From Rugalucina vietnamica (Eukaryota; Mollusca; Bivalvia; Lucinida; Lucinidae), in the NCBI GenBank assembly GCA_964017185.1, contig OZ024884.1:17764048-17828047 (forward strand): DNA of 64,000 nucleotides. The letters are read 5' to 3'. The position numbers were made by a program, and so were the translations under genes. Shown piece after piece: positions 53,257 to 63,345 of the stretch. The notes under the pieces were generated by a model, which did not search any database, was not told where the DNA came from, and saw nothing but the letters and a program-made list of their open reading frames with translations. The stretch's first letter is position 1, and each line of letters opens with the position of its first letter.

Positions 53257-54774
53257 ATGTTTTCAGAGATAAGAATGTTCGGGAAATTGAAATGGTCGAG
53301 AAATGTCCAATGGGCGATTGCATTTCTTGTTTCATTGATGGTAGGCGCCTTCGTAGGCGTAATGAAACCTTCTATACTCAGTTATTTCCTGACAAAAGCA
53401 AACGCGGCGTCGGAGAAGACAGGACAACTCATGGGTGCATTTCAAAAACGAGGGACACGTGGCGTTCAATCAGTTTCTAAGTTACCGACTGGCAGCTTAT
53501 CGCAATCAAATATGAAAGGAAACTTTACATCACTCAACAAAGAACTGCAGCCGTTTGTAGGCATGTATGACTCCAATTTACTACTCGACGCACTAGAGTC
53601 CTATATGAAAGGGCACTTAAGTGTCGGTCACACTGTAAAAGATCAGCCTATTGTTAGGATATATGACTATGTACCTATAAAGGAGTCTGTCGAGGAGCGC
53701 CAACGTAGATTTAATCGGATAAAAGCATGGCTATGTGGTGTCTCAGACAGAAACCCCGATTCAACACATAAATGCACAACACCTACAAAACGAATTCTCT
53801 GGCTGGATGTCAATAACGGTGCGCATAGTGGAAGGGAAAGTGGCCGAATGGTGGACTTTTCAAAATGTGCTTGTCGCTGTGAGGTTGATTACTTCATATT
53901 CAACGAATCGGATGCGCAAAGCGTTTACGACCCATTCGGTGCAGATGCAGTTTTGCTTCAAATCAACAAGCTTGAATTGTTGGCTCATCCGCCACTTAAA
54001 CGTGAAGGTCAAGTCTTTGTTGCAGTTGAAAGAGAAGTGTCGGCGACAGATAGACTACTACTACACAACTGGGAATATATTTTCAACTGGACAATGTCAT
54101 TTCGAACAGACTCTGACATATTTTACCCGTACGGTAGAATTAAAAAGAGGACGGAGGAGTCATCGCTTGCAAAGAATTATACGGACATTTTCAAGCAGAA
54201 GAAATATGGCATTATTTGGTTTGTGAGTAATTGCAACACAAGCTCTAAACGTGAAGATTTTGCAAAAGAGCTAAGTAAATATATTGATATAGACGTCGTT
54301 GGGAAATGTTGGAAAGAGTTATGTCCCAAAAATTCAGTCGAGTGTCTGAAAGAGTTTGAAGAGCAATATTTCTTTCGCATTGATTTCGAAGATGCATATC
54401 ATACTGACTATGTGACAGAGAAAGTATTTGAGAATTTTTCATCTGACATCATACAGATCATAGGTGGTGGTGCTGATTATGAAGATATAGTTCCGAACAA
54501 AACTGTGATCGATGTCAATAATTTCAGATCTCCCAAAGATCTGGCAATTTATCTGAAGTCGTTAATGAGGAGTGAGGAACGATATACTCAGTATCTGAGA
54601 ACGAAGGATAAATATTATGCACAAGGCTTAGAGGACGAATCTCAAAGAGCATACTGCGAGTTGTGTAGTATGTTACATGATCCACAGAGATACAAGAACC
54701 TATACTTTAGTGTAGGAGACTGGTTTCATGATAATCTAAAAATGACGAAAACTGCATTTCCACAATCCACTTAA
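53257..54774 (+). CDS. GT10 alpha-(1,3)-fucosyltransferase-like protein
   Basis: 505 codons, uninterrupted. A short basic cytoplasmic tail is followed by one membrane segment at about 17-36 (VQWAIAFLVSLMVGAFVGVM), a low-complexity stem, and the catalytic part from about 150: a Golgi type II layout. NWTMSFRTDSDIFYPYG (277-293) is the GT10 signature block. WFVSNCNTSSKREDFAKELS and VDVVGKC-like IDVVGKC follow, then FRIDFEDAYHTDYVTEKVFE (374-393), the donor-binding motif usually written FEN...DYVTEK. IIGGGADYEDIVPNKTVIDV and DLAIYLKSL complete the domain. These enzymes transfer fucose from GDP-fucose to N-acetylglucosamine on glycans. TTATGTTTTCAG/AGATAAG at 53257-53268 looks like a splice acceptor, in which case translation starts at the second Met, 53275 (499 residues). 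Here FEN is FED, so linkage and activity are unproven. Smaller frames inside are shadows. Confidence 0.92.
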   Translation: MFSEIRMFGKLKWSRNVQWAIAFLVSLMVGAFVGVMKPSILSYFLTKANAASEKTGQLMGAFQKRGTRGVQSVSKLPTGSLSQSNMKGNFTSLNKELQPFVGMYDSNLLLDALESYMKGHLSVGHTVKDQPIVRIYDYVPIKESVEERQRRFNRIKAWLCGVSDRNPDSTHKCTTPTKRILWLDVNNGAHSGRESGRMVDFSKCACRCEVDYFIFNESDAQSVYDPFGADAVLLQINKLELLAHPPLKREGQVFVAVEREVSATDRLLLHNWEYIFNWTMSFRTDSDIFYPYGRIKKRTEESSLAKNYTDIFKQKKYGIIWFVSNCNTSSKREDFAKELSKYIDIDVVGKCWKELCPKNSVECLKEFEEQYFFRIDFEDAYHTDYVTEKVFENFSSDIIQIIGGGADYEDIVPNKTVIDVNNFRSPKDLAIYLKSLMRSEERYTQYLRTKDKYYAQGLEDESQRAYCELCSMLHDPQRYKNLYFSVGDWFHDNLKMTKTAFPQST

Positions 54775-54854
54775 TTTATTGTCGGAGACTAAATTAAATT
54801 TATTAAGTATAAGGGTCGTTTGAAAACCGATGTTGCTCACTTTGCTGCACATTT

Positions 54855-55145
54855 CATCAGGAAAACATGTCCGCGCGATATATACCCCCTTAAACCCCAC
54901 TTTTATATAGAAAAAAAAACTGGGGTTTCAAGGGGTATAGCTAATTTTCTTATTCTTGATGCAAAACATACTATGTGGGTACTCGATAGAACCGCCTCGG
55001 CGAGGTGGTTCTAACGTGTACCCACAATGTATATTTTGAGCTAAAATATCAAAAATATCCAAAATTTTCTAATGCAAATTTTCGATTTTTACAACTTAGG
55101 AAAAGTCTGTATATGTACATGTACATGGGCATGTTTTCGTATTAT
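54855..55145. mobile_element. PAL copy 8, complete
   Basis: CATCAGGAAAACATGTCCGC start about 80 bp after the fucosyltransferase stop; C/G stem ACCCCCTTAAACCCCACTTT / ACTGGGGTTTCAAGGGGTAT; central palindrome around CGCCTCGGCGAGGTGG; end ATGGGCATGTTTTCGTATTA. Confidence 0.82.
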
Positions 55146-55798
55146 TTTTTTTCTTGTGATCGGGACTTGACGGGTGCCTTTGTCTGTACACATCTTTTTT
55201 CAACCATGATCTGACTTAAAGTTTTAAAGTTTGGATATAAAGACATGGACCCTTTCCATTGTTTTATCACAGTGCATCGTTTTATTTTAATGTAACCGTA
55301 AGCATTGAAATCATTGCACGAGCCATACATTATTTGTTTTATATGCTCTAGGCGCTTGCCGTGATGCAACCCAATTTGTTTCAGCGGGGATTGATGCAAC
55401 ACCACACAAGTCTTGACAAAATGATTGGGCACCTTATTGATTGGACACTTCGCTGTAGGTTGAAGCCCAATCATTCAGACTTCCCATCACCGCTCTGCAT
55501 TTTGTATCGTGTTTGTTGTGTGATGTTGCATCAGTGTGCGCTGTAAGAATCACCGGGGTTATAGAACATATAAGCCTATGTGTATTGTTTGTGACGAAGG
55601 GAGTTTCTTCGCCCTCTGGATTCTTTAAATATGTAATGGTTCAATAGCATTATGGCGTGGATTTCCCTTGCCATTCCGTTTACCTATTTTGTCTCTGTCA
55701 AGTATTTTAACAATTCAAGTGTTTGGTGTGTGTGTGTGCGTGTGTGTGTATCTGCGTCTGTGTTTATTCACGTACCAATTATTTCGCGTAAAACTATA
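55146..55798. other. Unassigned; TG-rich tract at 55722-55752
   Basis: GATTGATGCAACACCACACAAG and later TTGTGTGATGTTGCATCAGT (55515) are inverted relatives, and TTGTGTGATGTTGCATCAAT recurs at 58608. Otherwise nothing recognised. Confidence 0.4.
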
Positions 55799-55804
55799 GT
55801 AAAT

Positions 55805-56094
55805 CATTACGAAAACATGCCCATGCAATAAACAGAGATTCTTTTAGCTTTAAAAAATGAAAATTTTCAGCTGAAAAAATTTGATATTTTTCTTATTTTT
55901 GCTTAAAACATAGATTGTGGGTACATGTTAGAACCACCTCGCCGAGGCGGTTCTAACGAGTACCCACAATCTATGTTTTAGAGCAAAAATAAGAAAAAAA
56001 AAGGTATACCCCTGCAAACCCCAGTTTTACTATATAAAAGTGGGGTAAAAGGGGTTAAAGGGGGTATATATTTCACGGACATGTTTTCCTGATG
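55805..56094. mobile_element. PAL copy 9, complete, 6-bp target duplication
   Basis: CATTACGAAAACATGCCC to TTTTCCTGATG. Central palindrome 55891-55992 (tip CACCTCGCCGAGGCGG). GTAAAT stands on both sides (55799-55804 and 56095-56100), the clearest target duplication among the PAL copies. Confidence 0.88.
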
Positions 56095-56180
56095 GTAAAT
56101 TAATCATGGAGTTAAAGTAATTTACCGGAAGCTACATCGACCTTTTTAAGGTGGCGATTTCGATGCATTCCCTTTTTAAT

Positions 56181-56467
56181 CATCAGGAAAACATGTCCGT
56201 GTAATATATACCCCTTTATACCCCACTTTCATATTGCAAAACTGGGGTATGCAGGGGTATACCTATTTTTTCTTATTTTTGCTCCAAAACATAGATTGTT
56301 GGTACTCGTTAGAACCGCCTCGGCAAGGCGGTTCTAACGTGTACCCACAATCTATGTTTTGAGCAATGATAAGAAAAATATCAAAATTTGTCAGCTGAAA
56401 ATTTTCAATTTTTAAAGCTTAAAGCTTAAAAAATCTCTGTTTATTGCATGGGCAAGTTTTCGTAATG
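56181..56467. mobile_element. PAL copy 10, complete
   Basis: CATCAGGAAAACATGTCCGT to GCAAGTTTTCGTAATG, opposite in orientation to copy 9 and only 86 bp away. Palindrome 56270-56372 (tip CGCCTCGGCAAGGCGG). The two adjacent copies could themselves form a large inverted pair. Confidence 0.88.
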
Positions 56468-56626
56468 TTATAAAATCATTAATGTGTTATTCATTTATTT
56501 TATTTCCTATAACATGTTTACTTATTAGATTTAGGTGTAATACATGTGTGTACTCTTGCCCTCAGAGATGCCTATAGTGACGTATAGTGTAATTTGATAC
56601 TAATTAAAGCAGATACTGCGATTAAT

Positions 56627-57065
56627 AGACATTTTTCACTTTTGAACGTAAATGCTGCTGGCGCTTGCGGTTACGACTTTGTGTGTGATGGGCGACGACT
56701 CGTGAGGGCATATTTGAGACGAAGGCGAGGGGTGATATGAAGAATTACTTAGTCAAAACTACCAACACCCACCGGAGGTGTATTAAATGAGACACGCAAA
56801 AAACGAAATTGTCCAAGACGAATAGCTGAATAGTTCAGTAGGTAGAGTGTAAGATGTAGAATCGAAAGGTCCTGGGTTCGAGTCCGGGTAGGACAAAAAT
56901 TATTTTTCCTTTTCTTTGTTTCTTCCTTTTTTCGCACCTGTGACATTAAAGCTTAAAAAATTAAAAAGAAATAAAAAAAGGAAAAAAGAAAATAAAATTT
57001 TATCTATTGGCAAATGCAAGAATCACAAAATGCAATGCTGCATTTAATACTAAAATCGTAAGTTT
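56627..57065 (+). mobile_element. tRNA-derived repeat (family S2), copy 1
   Basis: AGACATTTTTCACTTTTGAA, GCTGCTGGCGCTTGCGGTTA, CTCGTGAGGGCATATTTGAG and AGAATTACTTAGTCAAAACT recur inverted at 62172-62580. A tRNA-like core lies at 56823-56897 (A box TAGTTCAGTAGGTAGAGTG, B box GGTTCGAGTCC), followed by a T-rich run. The shared TGGCAAATGCAAGAATCA is near the 3' end. A tRNA scan may call the core as a tRNA, but its arms are imperfect. Confidence 0.75.
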
Positions 57066-57146
57066 CTGGATTAAACTGTCTAGTGAGAAGGCAGACCGCA
57101 TGTATAGGTTTTTTATATAGGTCTTGTTGGAAGCCGAGATATTGAT

Positions 57147-57250
57147 CGTCATTAGAAGAACGGATCAGCGACCGATCCTAACGTCAACATTTATTTCCTG
57201 ACTGGCTGGTACAGATAATGTGGATAGGATAAGCTGACCGCCTCTAATGA
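57147..57250. repeat. Short imperfect palindrome
   Basis: GTCATTAGAAGAACGGATCA on the left mirrors GATAAGCTGACCGCCTCTAA TGAC on the right with several mismatches; about 104 bp in all. Confidence 0.5.
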
Positions 57251-57266
57251 CTAAAAAAATACGCAA

Positions 57267-57500
57267 GCGTCCCCCGTGGCCGAGCAGTTCAGAGCGCTGT
57301 TTCATAATCACTGAATCATCTCACCGTTGTGTCTGGTGTGAGTTCGAGACCCACAATGGCCACATGTGAGACAGGCCAAGTTCTGTTTGCGGGTGTGCCA
57401 GGCGGTTTTTCTCGGGGTACTCCCGTTTTCGTCCCACCTACTGTTTGGCGCTTTTCATATGAGCTGAAATAATCTTGAAAGGGACGTAAAACTTAATTTT
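57267..57500 (+). mobile_element. tRNA-Leu/Ser-like SINE (family S1), copy 2
   Basis: CCCCCGTGGCCGAGCAGTTC head, GGTGTGAGTTCGAGACCC B-box region, TGTGAGACAGGCCAAGTTCT, GGGTGTGCCAGGCGG and CTTGAAAGGGACGTAAAACT tail. Older than the 39683 copy; the target duplication is no longer clear. Confidence 0.82.
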
Positions 57501-59025
57501 AACAAATACACAAGACACCAAATCAAAAAGTATAGTCACCGTACATGTTCACATATATGTGTATTACGTATTAGATGTAAAAATACAGTTTCACGTGCTA
57601 TCTCGTGAGCGAACGATGTTTATTTTGTCGATGTCTCGTTTTGAGTCCATTCGACAGTAGGAAGAGCGATGGGGGCAATACCCTACATGTAGCTACAATA
57701 TGCCTAGCCACACAACTGTTTTTGTTAATTGTAGACTTTCAACAGTATTTCTGCCATATCGAGTGCGATGGTTACGATGTAGAAAATTAATTTGGCAAGA
57801 CATAAGCTTTCGTTCTGATCCTCATTTATTCTGTGTGATAGTATGCGTGTTGTTTCACCTGGTTGAATTCAAATAAATAAATTAAAATCAAACTAACACA
57901 ATTATATTATTTTCATGAGTTTCTAAAGTGTTTCCGTAGAGGACGCATAGTGTTTCAGTCGCCCCAAAGTTTACTTTTGATGTTCGCCATTTTCACATAC
58001 ACGTAGAAGCAATTTTGGACACTACACATTCTGTCAAAGTGCACACATTATTCATTTGTTTCACAAATAATGGTGTATACAGTCTTCACATTGACACGTG
58101 TTTTCTTAAGATTATTGCCTCGTGTATTGTCCCTTTTAACAGAATGGACGCTGGTCTTGTTTGGAAAGAGCTAGTAATTTTGTTTTTTATGCCTGTTGTT
58201 AAATTGCTTGTGATGTGTTGCACCGCCATGTCTCTCCCGCCTGGTGTCTATGTTAGGATGGGAAATTTAATTGTATAGATTCTTGGTCATTCTATTGTTA
58301 CTTGATTACAGATAAGGGTCTCATTGTGCTCATTTCTGATCATAATGATGCATTTTTATACAATTTTCGGCCCGTTCAAGATTATTTTAGTTCATATATA
58401 CGGGTAAATCAGTAACAGGAGGAAAAGAGGAGAACCCTGAGAAAACGAACTTGCACACCCACAAACAGAACTTGGTTTTGTGTCACCCTTGATTGTATTA
58501 CTGATCAATTGGGCAGCAACCTAAGGCGAAGAGTTCATTGTCTTGGTGTTGGTAGTTGCCAAAGCGATATTGCTGCGCTGAAGGTTGTTTTAATCCATTT
58601 TATCACATGTTGTGTGATGTTGCATCAATCTTTGTTGTAAGGACTTTGATTGTATCGCAAGCATATACGATGGTGCTGACACTGATAGACAATACCCGAA
58701 TACACATATTCATGTACAGTATACCACGCAGACATTTCACGTGTCCATTTACCGACCTTTTACACAAACGTACCGCCATTCATGATTCTAACATATATAC
58801 ATGTAACAGGGGAAATCTAATTGTGTTGTGTTTGGCTATTGAAATTTTGTCCTAGGGCCCATCGACAAAACAAAGATCATATCAAGCCGGATCAGTTATC
58901 AAACCACATTGCAGCTTGGAAAGCCGAACGCAGTTGGTGTTTAGGGCATGCGTTCTTTTGTCCTTTTTTAACATTTAAAAGTACGATTTCTATCATGATA
59001 AAGTTTATACTGAACCTATTAAGCA
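57501..59025. other. Nothing recognised
   Basis: Three plus-strand frames of 61-99 codons are present but none has a family motif or consistent splice context. Confidence 0.4.
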
Positions 59026-59190
59026 AGCCTCTATGGTGCAGTGGTTATTTCACGTGCCTTATAAACCAGAGATGGCAGGTTTGATCCGGGTCTTCTTGAG
59101 TCTGTCGGATGAGACTATAAACTGAGGTCTCGTTTCCATATGACCTTTGCTGTTGGATTAACGCTCAAATCAACAAACCGATTCAATTTA
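59026..59190 (+). repeat. tRNA-like SINE fragment (family S4)
   Basis: CCTCTATGGTGCAGTGGTTA (A-box-like) and GGCAGGTTTGATCCGGGT (B-box-like), then GTCTGTCGGATGAGACTATA. A single copy in this window, so family status is inferred. Confidence 0.5.
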
Positions 59191-59349
59191 TTATTTATTT
59201 AAATTCAGATTGAGTAAGAAGCTTATGTGCTTATATGCTTGCCCGATTCCGGACGTAAAGATGGGTCCGAATGAGTAAGGTTGAGAATGATCAACGTCAG
59301 CATGTGTAATACATGTGCATTAAAACGGTACCCTATATCATGACGATAT

Positions 59350-60394
59350 CATTACAAAACCTTATCAAGCAAAATACAGTGTTTTTTTTTTTTTTAAGTT
59401 GAAAAAAAAATGAAAATTTTCAATTCAACAGTTTTGATATTTTCTTATTTGTTCAAAACATAGATTGTGGACACAAGATAGAACGAATACTCACAATCTA
59501 TGTTTTCAGAAGCATAGACAACCTAAGTTGACCTTGTCTTATAACAGGTTAATGTAATCCCTGGATCATATATAGACTTTGTAGATGCTTCATGCCAAGT
59601 TTCAAAATCATAGGCCTTTTGGTTCTGAAGAAGAACAATTTTAAAGGTTTTTCAATTTATAGCCATGGCGGCCATTTTGGTCAAGTTACCTTGACATTAA
59701 TACAAACTTTCGTTCCCCTTCCACGAAGTTTGGCTTTGATCGGCCATGCGGTTGCAGAGAAGATGTTTAAATATTATAGTCATATACATGTATATATCCC
59801 CCAGGCAGGAGCTGACAACCACCCGGGTCTTAATGTTTTCATAAAAATAAATCTGCCCATTTGTATTATCATAGCAAGTTTCCACCCATTTAATTACATT
59901 TAACTAATTTCCCCATTTAAATGCATGGGCGACCTACATGTAAGTTGATCTTACCGTAAAATAGGTCAAGGTCATCCCAGCGAAATGATTTATACAATCT
60001 TTGTAGTGCTTTTAATATTGTTTGATGCTTCATGCCAAGTTACAAAATCATAGGCCTTCTGGTTCTGGAGAAGAAACATTTTAACGGTTTTTGCTATTTA
60101 TAGCCAAGGCGGCCATCTTCGTCATGTGACCTGGTCCATTTATGCAAATTTCGTTCCCCCTTCCTAAGAATGCTCCGCAAACAGTTTTAACTTTGATTGG
60201 CCAAGCTGTTTCAGAGAAGAAGATCATGGTAATTGTTGACAGACGACGACGGACGGACGACGGGGCATGGCCATCCTATAAGCTCACCGGGCTCATGTGA
60301 GCTAAAACTAGATATACCCCTGCATACTCAAGTTTTGCTTTATAAAAGCGTTGTTCAATGGGGTAAACATGTCACGGACATGTTATCCTGATGA
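59350..60394. mobile_element. PAL copy 11, split by an R2 insertion
   Basis: The PAL left part (CATTACAAAACC start, ACAATCTATGTTTT) stops near 59513. The right part resumes near 60305 with GATATACCCCTGCATACTCA and ends GGACATGTTATCCTGATG. Between them is an R2 repeat. Confidence 0.75.
59514..60304 (-). mobile_element. R2 repeat, second copy, inside PAL
   Basis: Inverted relative to 3248-4478. The terminal GAGCTCACC-type end is at its right (AAGCTCACCGGGCTCATGTG AGCT, 60281-60304), next to a GACGACGGACGG tract. It contains two diverged body units (GCGGCCATTTTGGTCA and GCGGCCATCTTCGTCATGTG). The CTCAGGTGAGCG end is missing. Confidence 0.8.
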
Positions 60395-61077
60395 GGATAA
60401 CAGACCATGCTCGATATTACTTAAAATGTGTCAAAACGTTGTAAGGCGTAGAATAAAAAAAAAAACTGCACATAAAATTAAAGATCAACTAAATGTTTCA
60501 AATCGTAAATCTTGCCATGTTTACATGTAAAAGGAATTCTGTGTGTTCACGAAAAAAATGTGAAATGTAGCTAAACAGAACCAATGTACGTATATACATG
60601 CACCAGTATGTTGAAAGTCACATGGCGATAACAAATAGTTGATAGTTGTTTTCCCACCAACAGTTATCGTCATATGCAGACGGGATCTCGGTTTATAGTG
60701 TCACCATAAAGCCATGGGCAGCTCAGAATTGAGTAAGCGATCCCTAGTTATACACACGAGTGTCAAAAATATTCTGCACTGGAAGCTGTTTTATTCGCGC
60801 CAAGCATTTGTAAGGCCGACTCGCGTTGAACGCGTAATGTATCGTTAATGGCAATCATGACAGTTGATGATGCGATTTTGTAAACATGTCGTGTCAAAGG
60901 CCACTTCTGGTTCATTGTTCAATTAGAATCAGACAGTTAAACGGGAAGACAACAATAATCATTGTTACCATTGCATATGATAACATTGTTTACGATTTAT
61001 ATGTTTAATTGCTGTCTGGATTTCTTTATTTTGGCATTTTACCAATGCATATAGGTTTTAAGTTTTTATTTATTTTA
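60395..61077. other. Nothing recognised
   Basis: AT-rich, with no supported feature. Confidence 0.4.
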
Positions 61078-61275
61078 TTTTTTTTTTTTGTTTTGTCCCA
61101 GTCAACATTTGTTTCAGTCATGTCGGGACGGAGCCAACGCTTCCTGGGTTTAACCAGTTAGTAAGGAGTTAATGTGTCTTGCTCAAGGACACAACACGGC
61201 TGGCGCCTGTGGGGATCGAACCCAGGACCTCTCAGGAGTCAGACGCCCTACCACTACGCCACCGCGCTCCCTAAT
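61078..61275 (-). mobile_element. tRNA-derived SINE (family S3), best copy
   Basis: Read on the minus strand: GGGAGCGCGGTGGCGTAGTG (A box), CCTGGGTTCGATCCCC (B box), then GTTGTGTCCTTGAGCAAGAC and TGACTGGGACAAAAC, ending in an A-rich tail (T run at 61079-61088). The order matches the decayed copies at 25575 and 6365. The TGTCCTTGAGCAAG block is a widespread SINE body motif in aquatic animals, as far as I recall. Confidence 0.8.
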
Positions 61276-61381
61276 AATTTTGTACCAGTCTTATATCAAC
61301 TACATGTACGTATTTATTCTCGACATGTGATTTTACGTAGCGACTGACTGAACCACTGCGACATGAAGTCATCTACGGAAC

Positions 61382-61383
<2 letters not shown>

Positions 61384-61426
<43 letters not shown>
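61384..61426. repeat. (TG)n microsatellite
   Basis: About 21 uninterrupted TG units. Confidence 0.97.
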
Positions 61427-61428
<2 letters not shown>

Positions 61429-62171
61429 CGCATAAAGAACATTGTCGTCCTGTTTTAGGGTAAGCAAGATACGTTATGAAAAAACGAACTGTATGTTTCT
61501 CAGTCTATAAACATTCATTTTCTTGAAAATGATACTGTTTTAGTTTGAAGTTTAATTATACTCGTATTTATTTGAATTCACCCAGATAAACATCACGCAT
61601 AGTTCAAGAGAATAAAGGAGGATCCTTTGACTTGGAAAAAACATCCCAAAAATCGTAATTATCGCATTCAAAATGCTGAAATACTGTGGAAGGTCTACAA
61701 AACCTCAACTTATTTCTATGTCTATGCAAAATGTAGCTAGGATATCGCACTTATGACTTGCAGATGATTGTCTAATGGACTCAAAACGAAACATCAACCG
61801 TATAAATAACATCAAGATTTCGAGTATCTGTTTGAAGTACATGTATAAACATGCCAAAATAAATTATGTTCTCTCACGAGACAGCACGTGGAACTGTAGG
61901 TCTTACACCTAATAGATATACATATATCTTTACATGTACACTATACAGTGTACTATTTGAGTTAGTGCCTACGTCCGCGGAAAACATTTTTAAGTCGTTC
62001 AGGTCCTAGCCACATTATGCCTGTACAAGCCTTCAGTATATTCATATTTTCATGTCTCCCAGAAAGAAATATTGACGCGAGGATAGATCAGCTCTTATAC
62101 CAAAAATACGATCGAGCTCCCAATACAAGAGAAAACATACATGTGGGCTGCCGTCTCAAACTTCAATTCCT
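61427..62171. other. Nothing recognised
   Basis: AT-rich, with no supported feature. Confidence 0.4.
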
Positions 62172-62580
62172 TTACGATTTAAGAATTTAATGTAGTAGGG
62201 CATTTCATGATTCTTGCATTTGCCAAAAATATAATCAGCTGATAATATATGTTTTATTTCCAAAGCACTTTTGTCACAAGAGAGACAAATAAAGAAAAGA
62301 AAAAAGTGATGCGTCCGGGACTCGAACCCAGCACCTTGCGCTTTCAGTTCCAAGCACGCTAGCTACTGAGCTACAGAGCTAGACGTCCTACGCTATAGCA
62401 TTTATTGCATGTCTTATTTCATTCGTCTTCGTCGGGCTATTGGTAGTTTTGACTAAGTAATTCTTCATATCGTCCCTCGTCTTCGTCTCAAATATGCCCT
62501 CACGAGTCGTTCCCCATCACACGGAAAGTCATAACCGCAAGCGCCAGCAGCAGTTACGTTCAAAAGTGAAAAATGTCTGA
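62172..62580 (-). mobile_element. tRNA-derived repeat (family S2), copy 2
   Basis: Inverted relative to 56627-57065 with the same block order. The tRNA-like core at 62308-62385 (minus strand) reads CTCTGTAGCTCAGTAGCTAG, then TGCTGGGTTCGAGTCCCGGA, better preserved than in copy 1. A T-rich run follows the core on the minus strand. Confidence 0.78.
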
Positions 62581-62839
62581 TATGCATCGACGTTTGGAAA
62601 ATACCTTCTATGGTTACAATTAGTATCAATTTGTTATATTGTAAGGCACATAACTCACTGATACTTTCAATGCAGTTATATTAGAAAATTCCATAGTGAA
62701 ATGCAGAGGATTGTTTATCTTTTGTAGAGAATGCTAGATACTTGAAAACAGATAACAACCTATGTTTCATTTAACATGTTTAACACTAAACATGTCTATT
62801 CTAAACATTGTTGTTATCACTTATTTAAAGTTGTTAAAA

Positions 62840-62965
62840 GATTGAATTTTATGGGGTACCTCATATTACTGGAACTGTTGTGCATAATTGGAAAAATGAA
62901 GATGATATTTTATGGGATGTCTCATATTACTGAAACTGTTGTGCGTAATTGGAAAAATACACGAA
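62840..62965 (+). repeat. Two tandem ~66-bp units
   Basis: TTTTATGGGGTACCTCATAT, TACTGGAACTGTTGTGCATA and ATTGGAAAAAT recur once with few changes (TTTTATGGGATGTCTCATAT and so on). An 80-codon frame spans both; its repeated peptide is not evidence of a gene. Confidence 0.8.
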
Positions 62966-63058
62966 TAAAGATGAATTCAGTTATTAGATTTGTCGTATTA
63001 TGTTTCCATGTAATCTAAATTTTTGCGTGTATCAAGCAACTGTGTAAAAAGCTGCATA

Positions 63059-63345
63059 CATTACGAAAACTTGCCTATATTGTTTTAAATTAAAAACATT
63101 TTTTTTTTTTTTTTTTAAGCAAAAAAAATGAAAAATTCATTGGATTTTTTTTATATTTTTAATAAATTTGCTCAAAACATTTATTGTGGATACACCTCGC
63201 CGAGCGGTTCTAACGAGTACCCACAATCTGTGCTTTGGATCAAAAATAAGAAATAAGTATGAATGACCTGACTACAAGTCCAGATAACTGGTATATCAGG
63301 AGAACCGTATCCTTGTAATGTATACCCCATTATACTCCATTTAAT
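63059..63345. mobile_element. PAL copy 12, decayed
   Basis: CATTACGAAAACTTGCC start, long T run, GCTCAAAACATTTATTGTGG, tip CACCTCGCCGAGCGGTTC and TAACGAGTACCCACAATC. The C/G stem is degraded (GTATACCCCATTATACTCC). The right end is unclear. Confidence 0.65.

Noticed and set aside
57605-58855. Several 61-99 codon plus-strand frames
   Set aside because: Cys/Phe/Leu-rich chance frames without domain patterns or acceptor/donor sites.
62776-63018. 80-codon frame with internal peptide repeat
   Set aside because: The repeat is a tandem DNA duplication; no family similarity.
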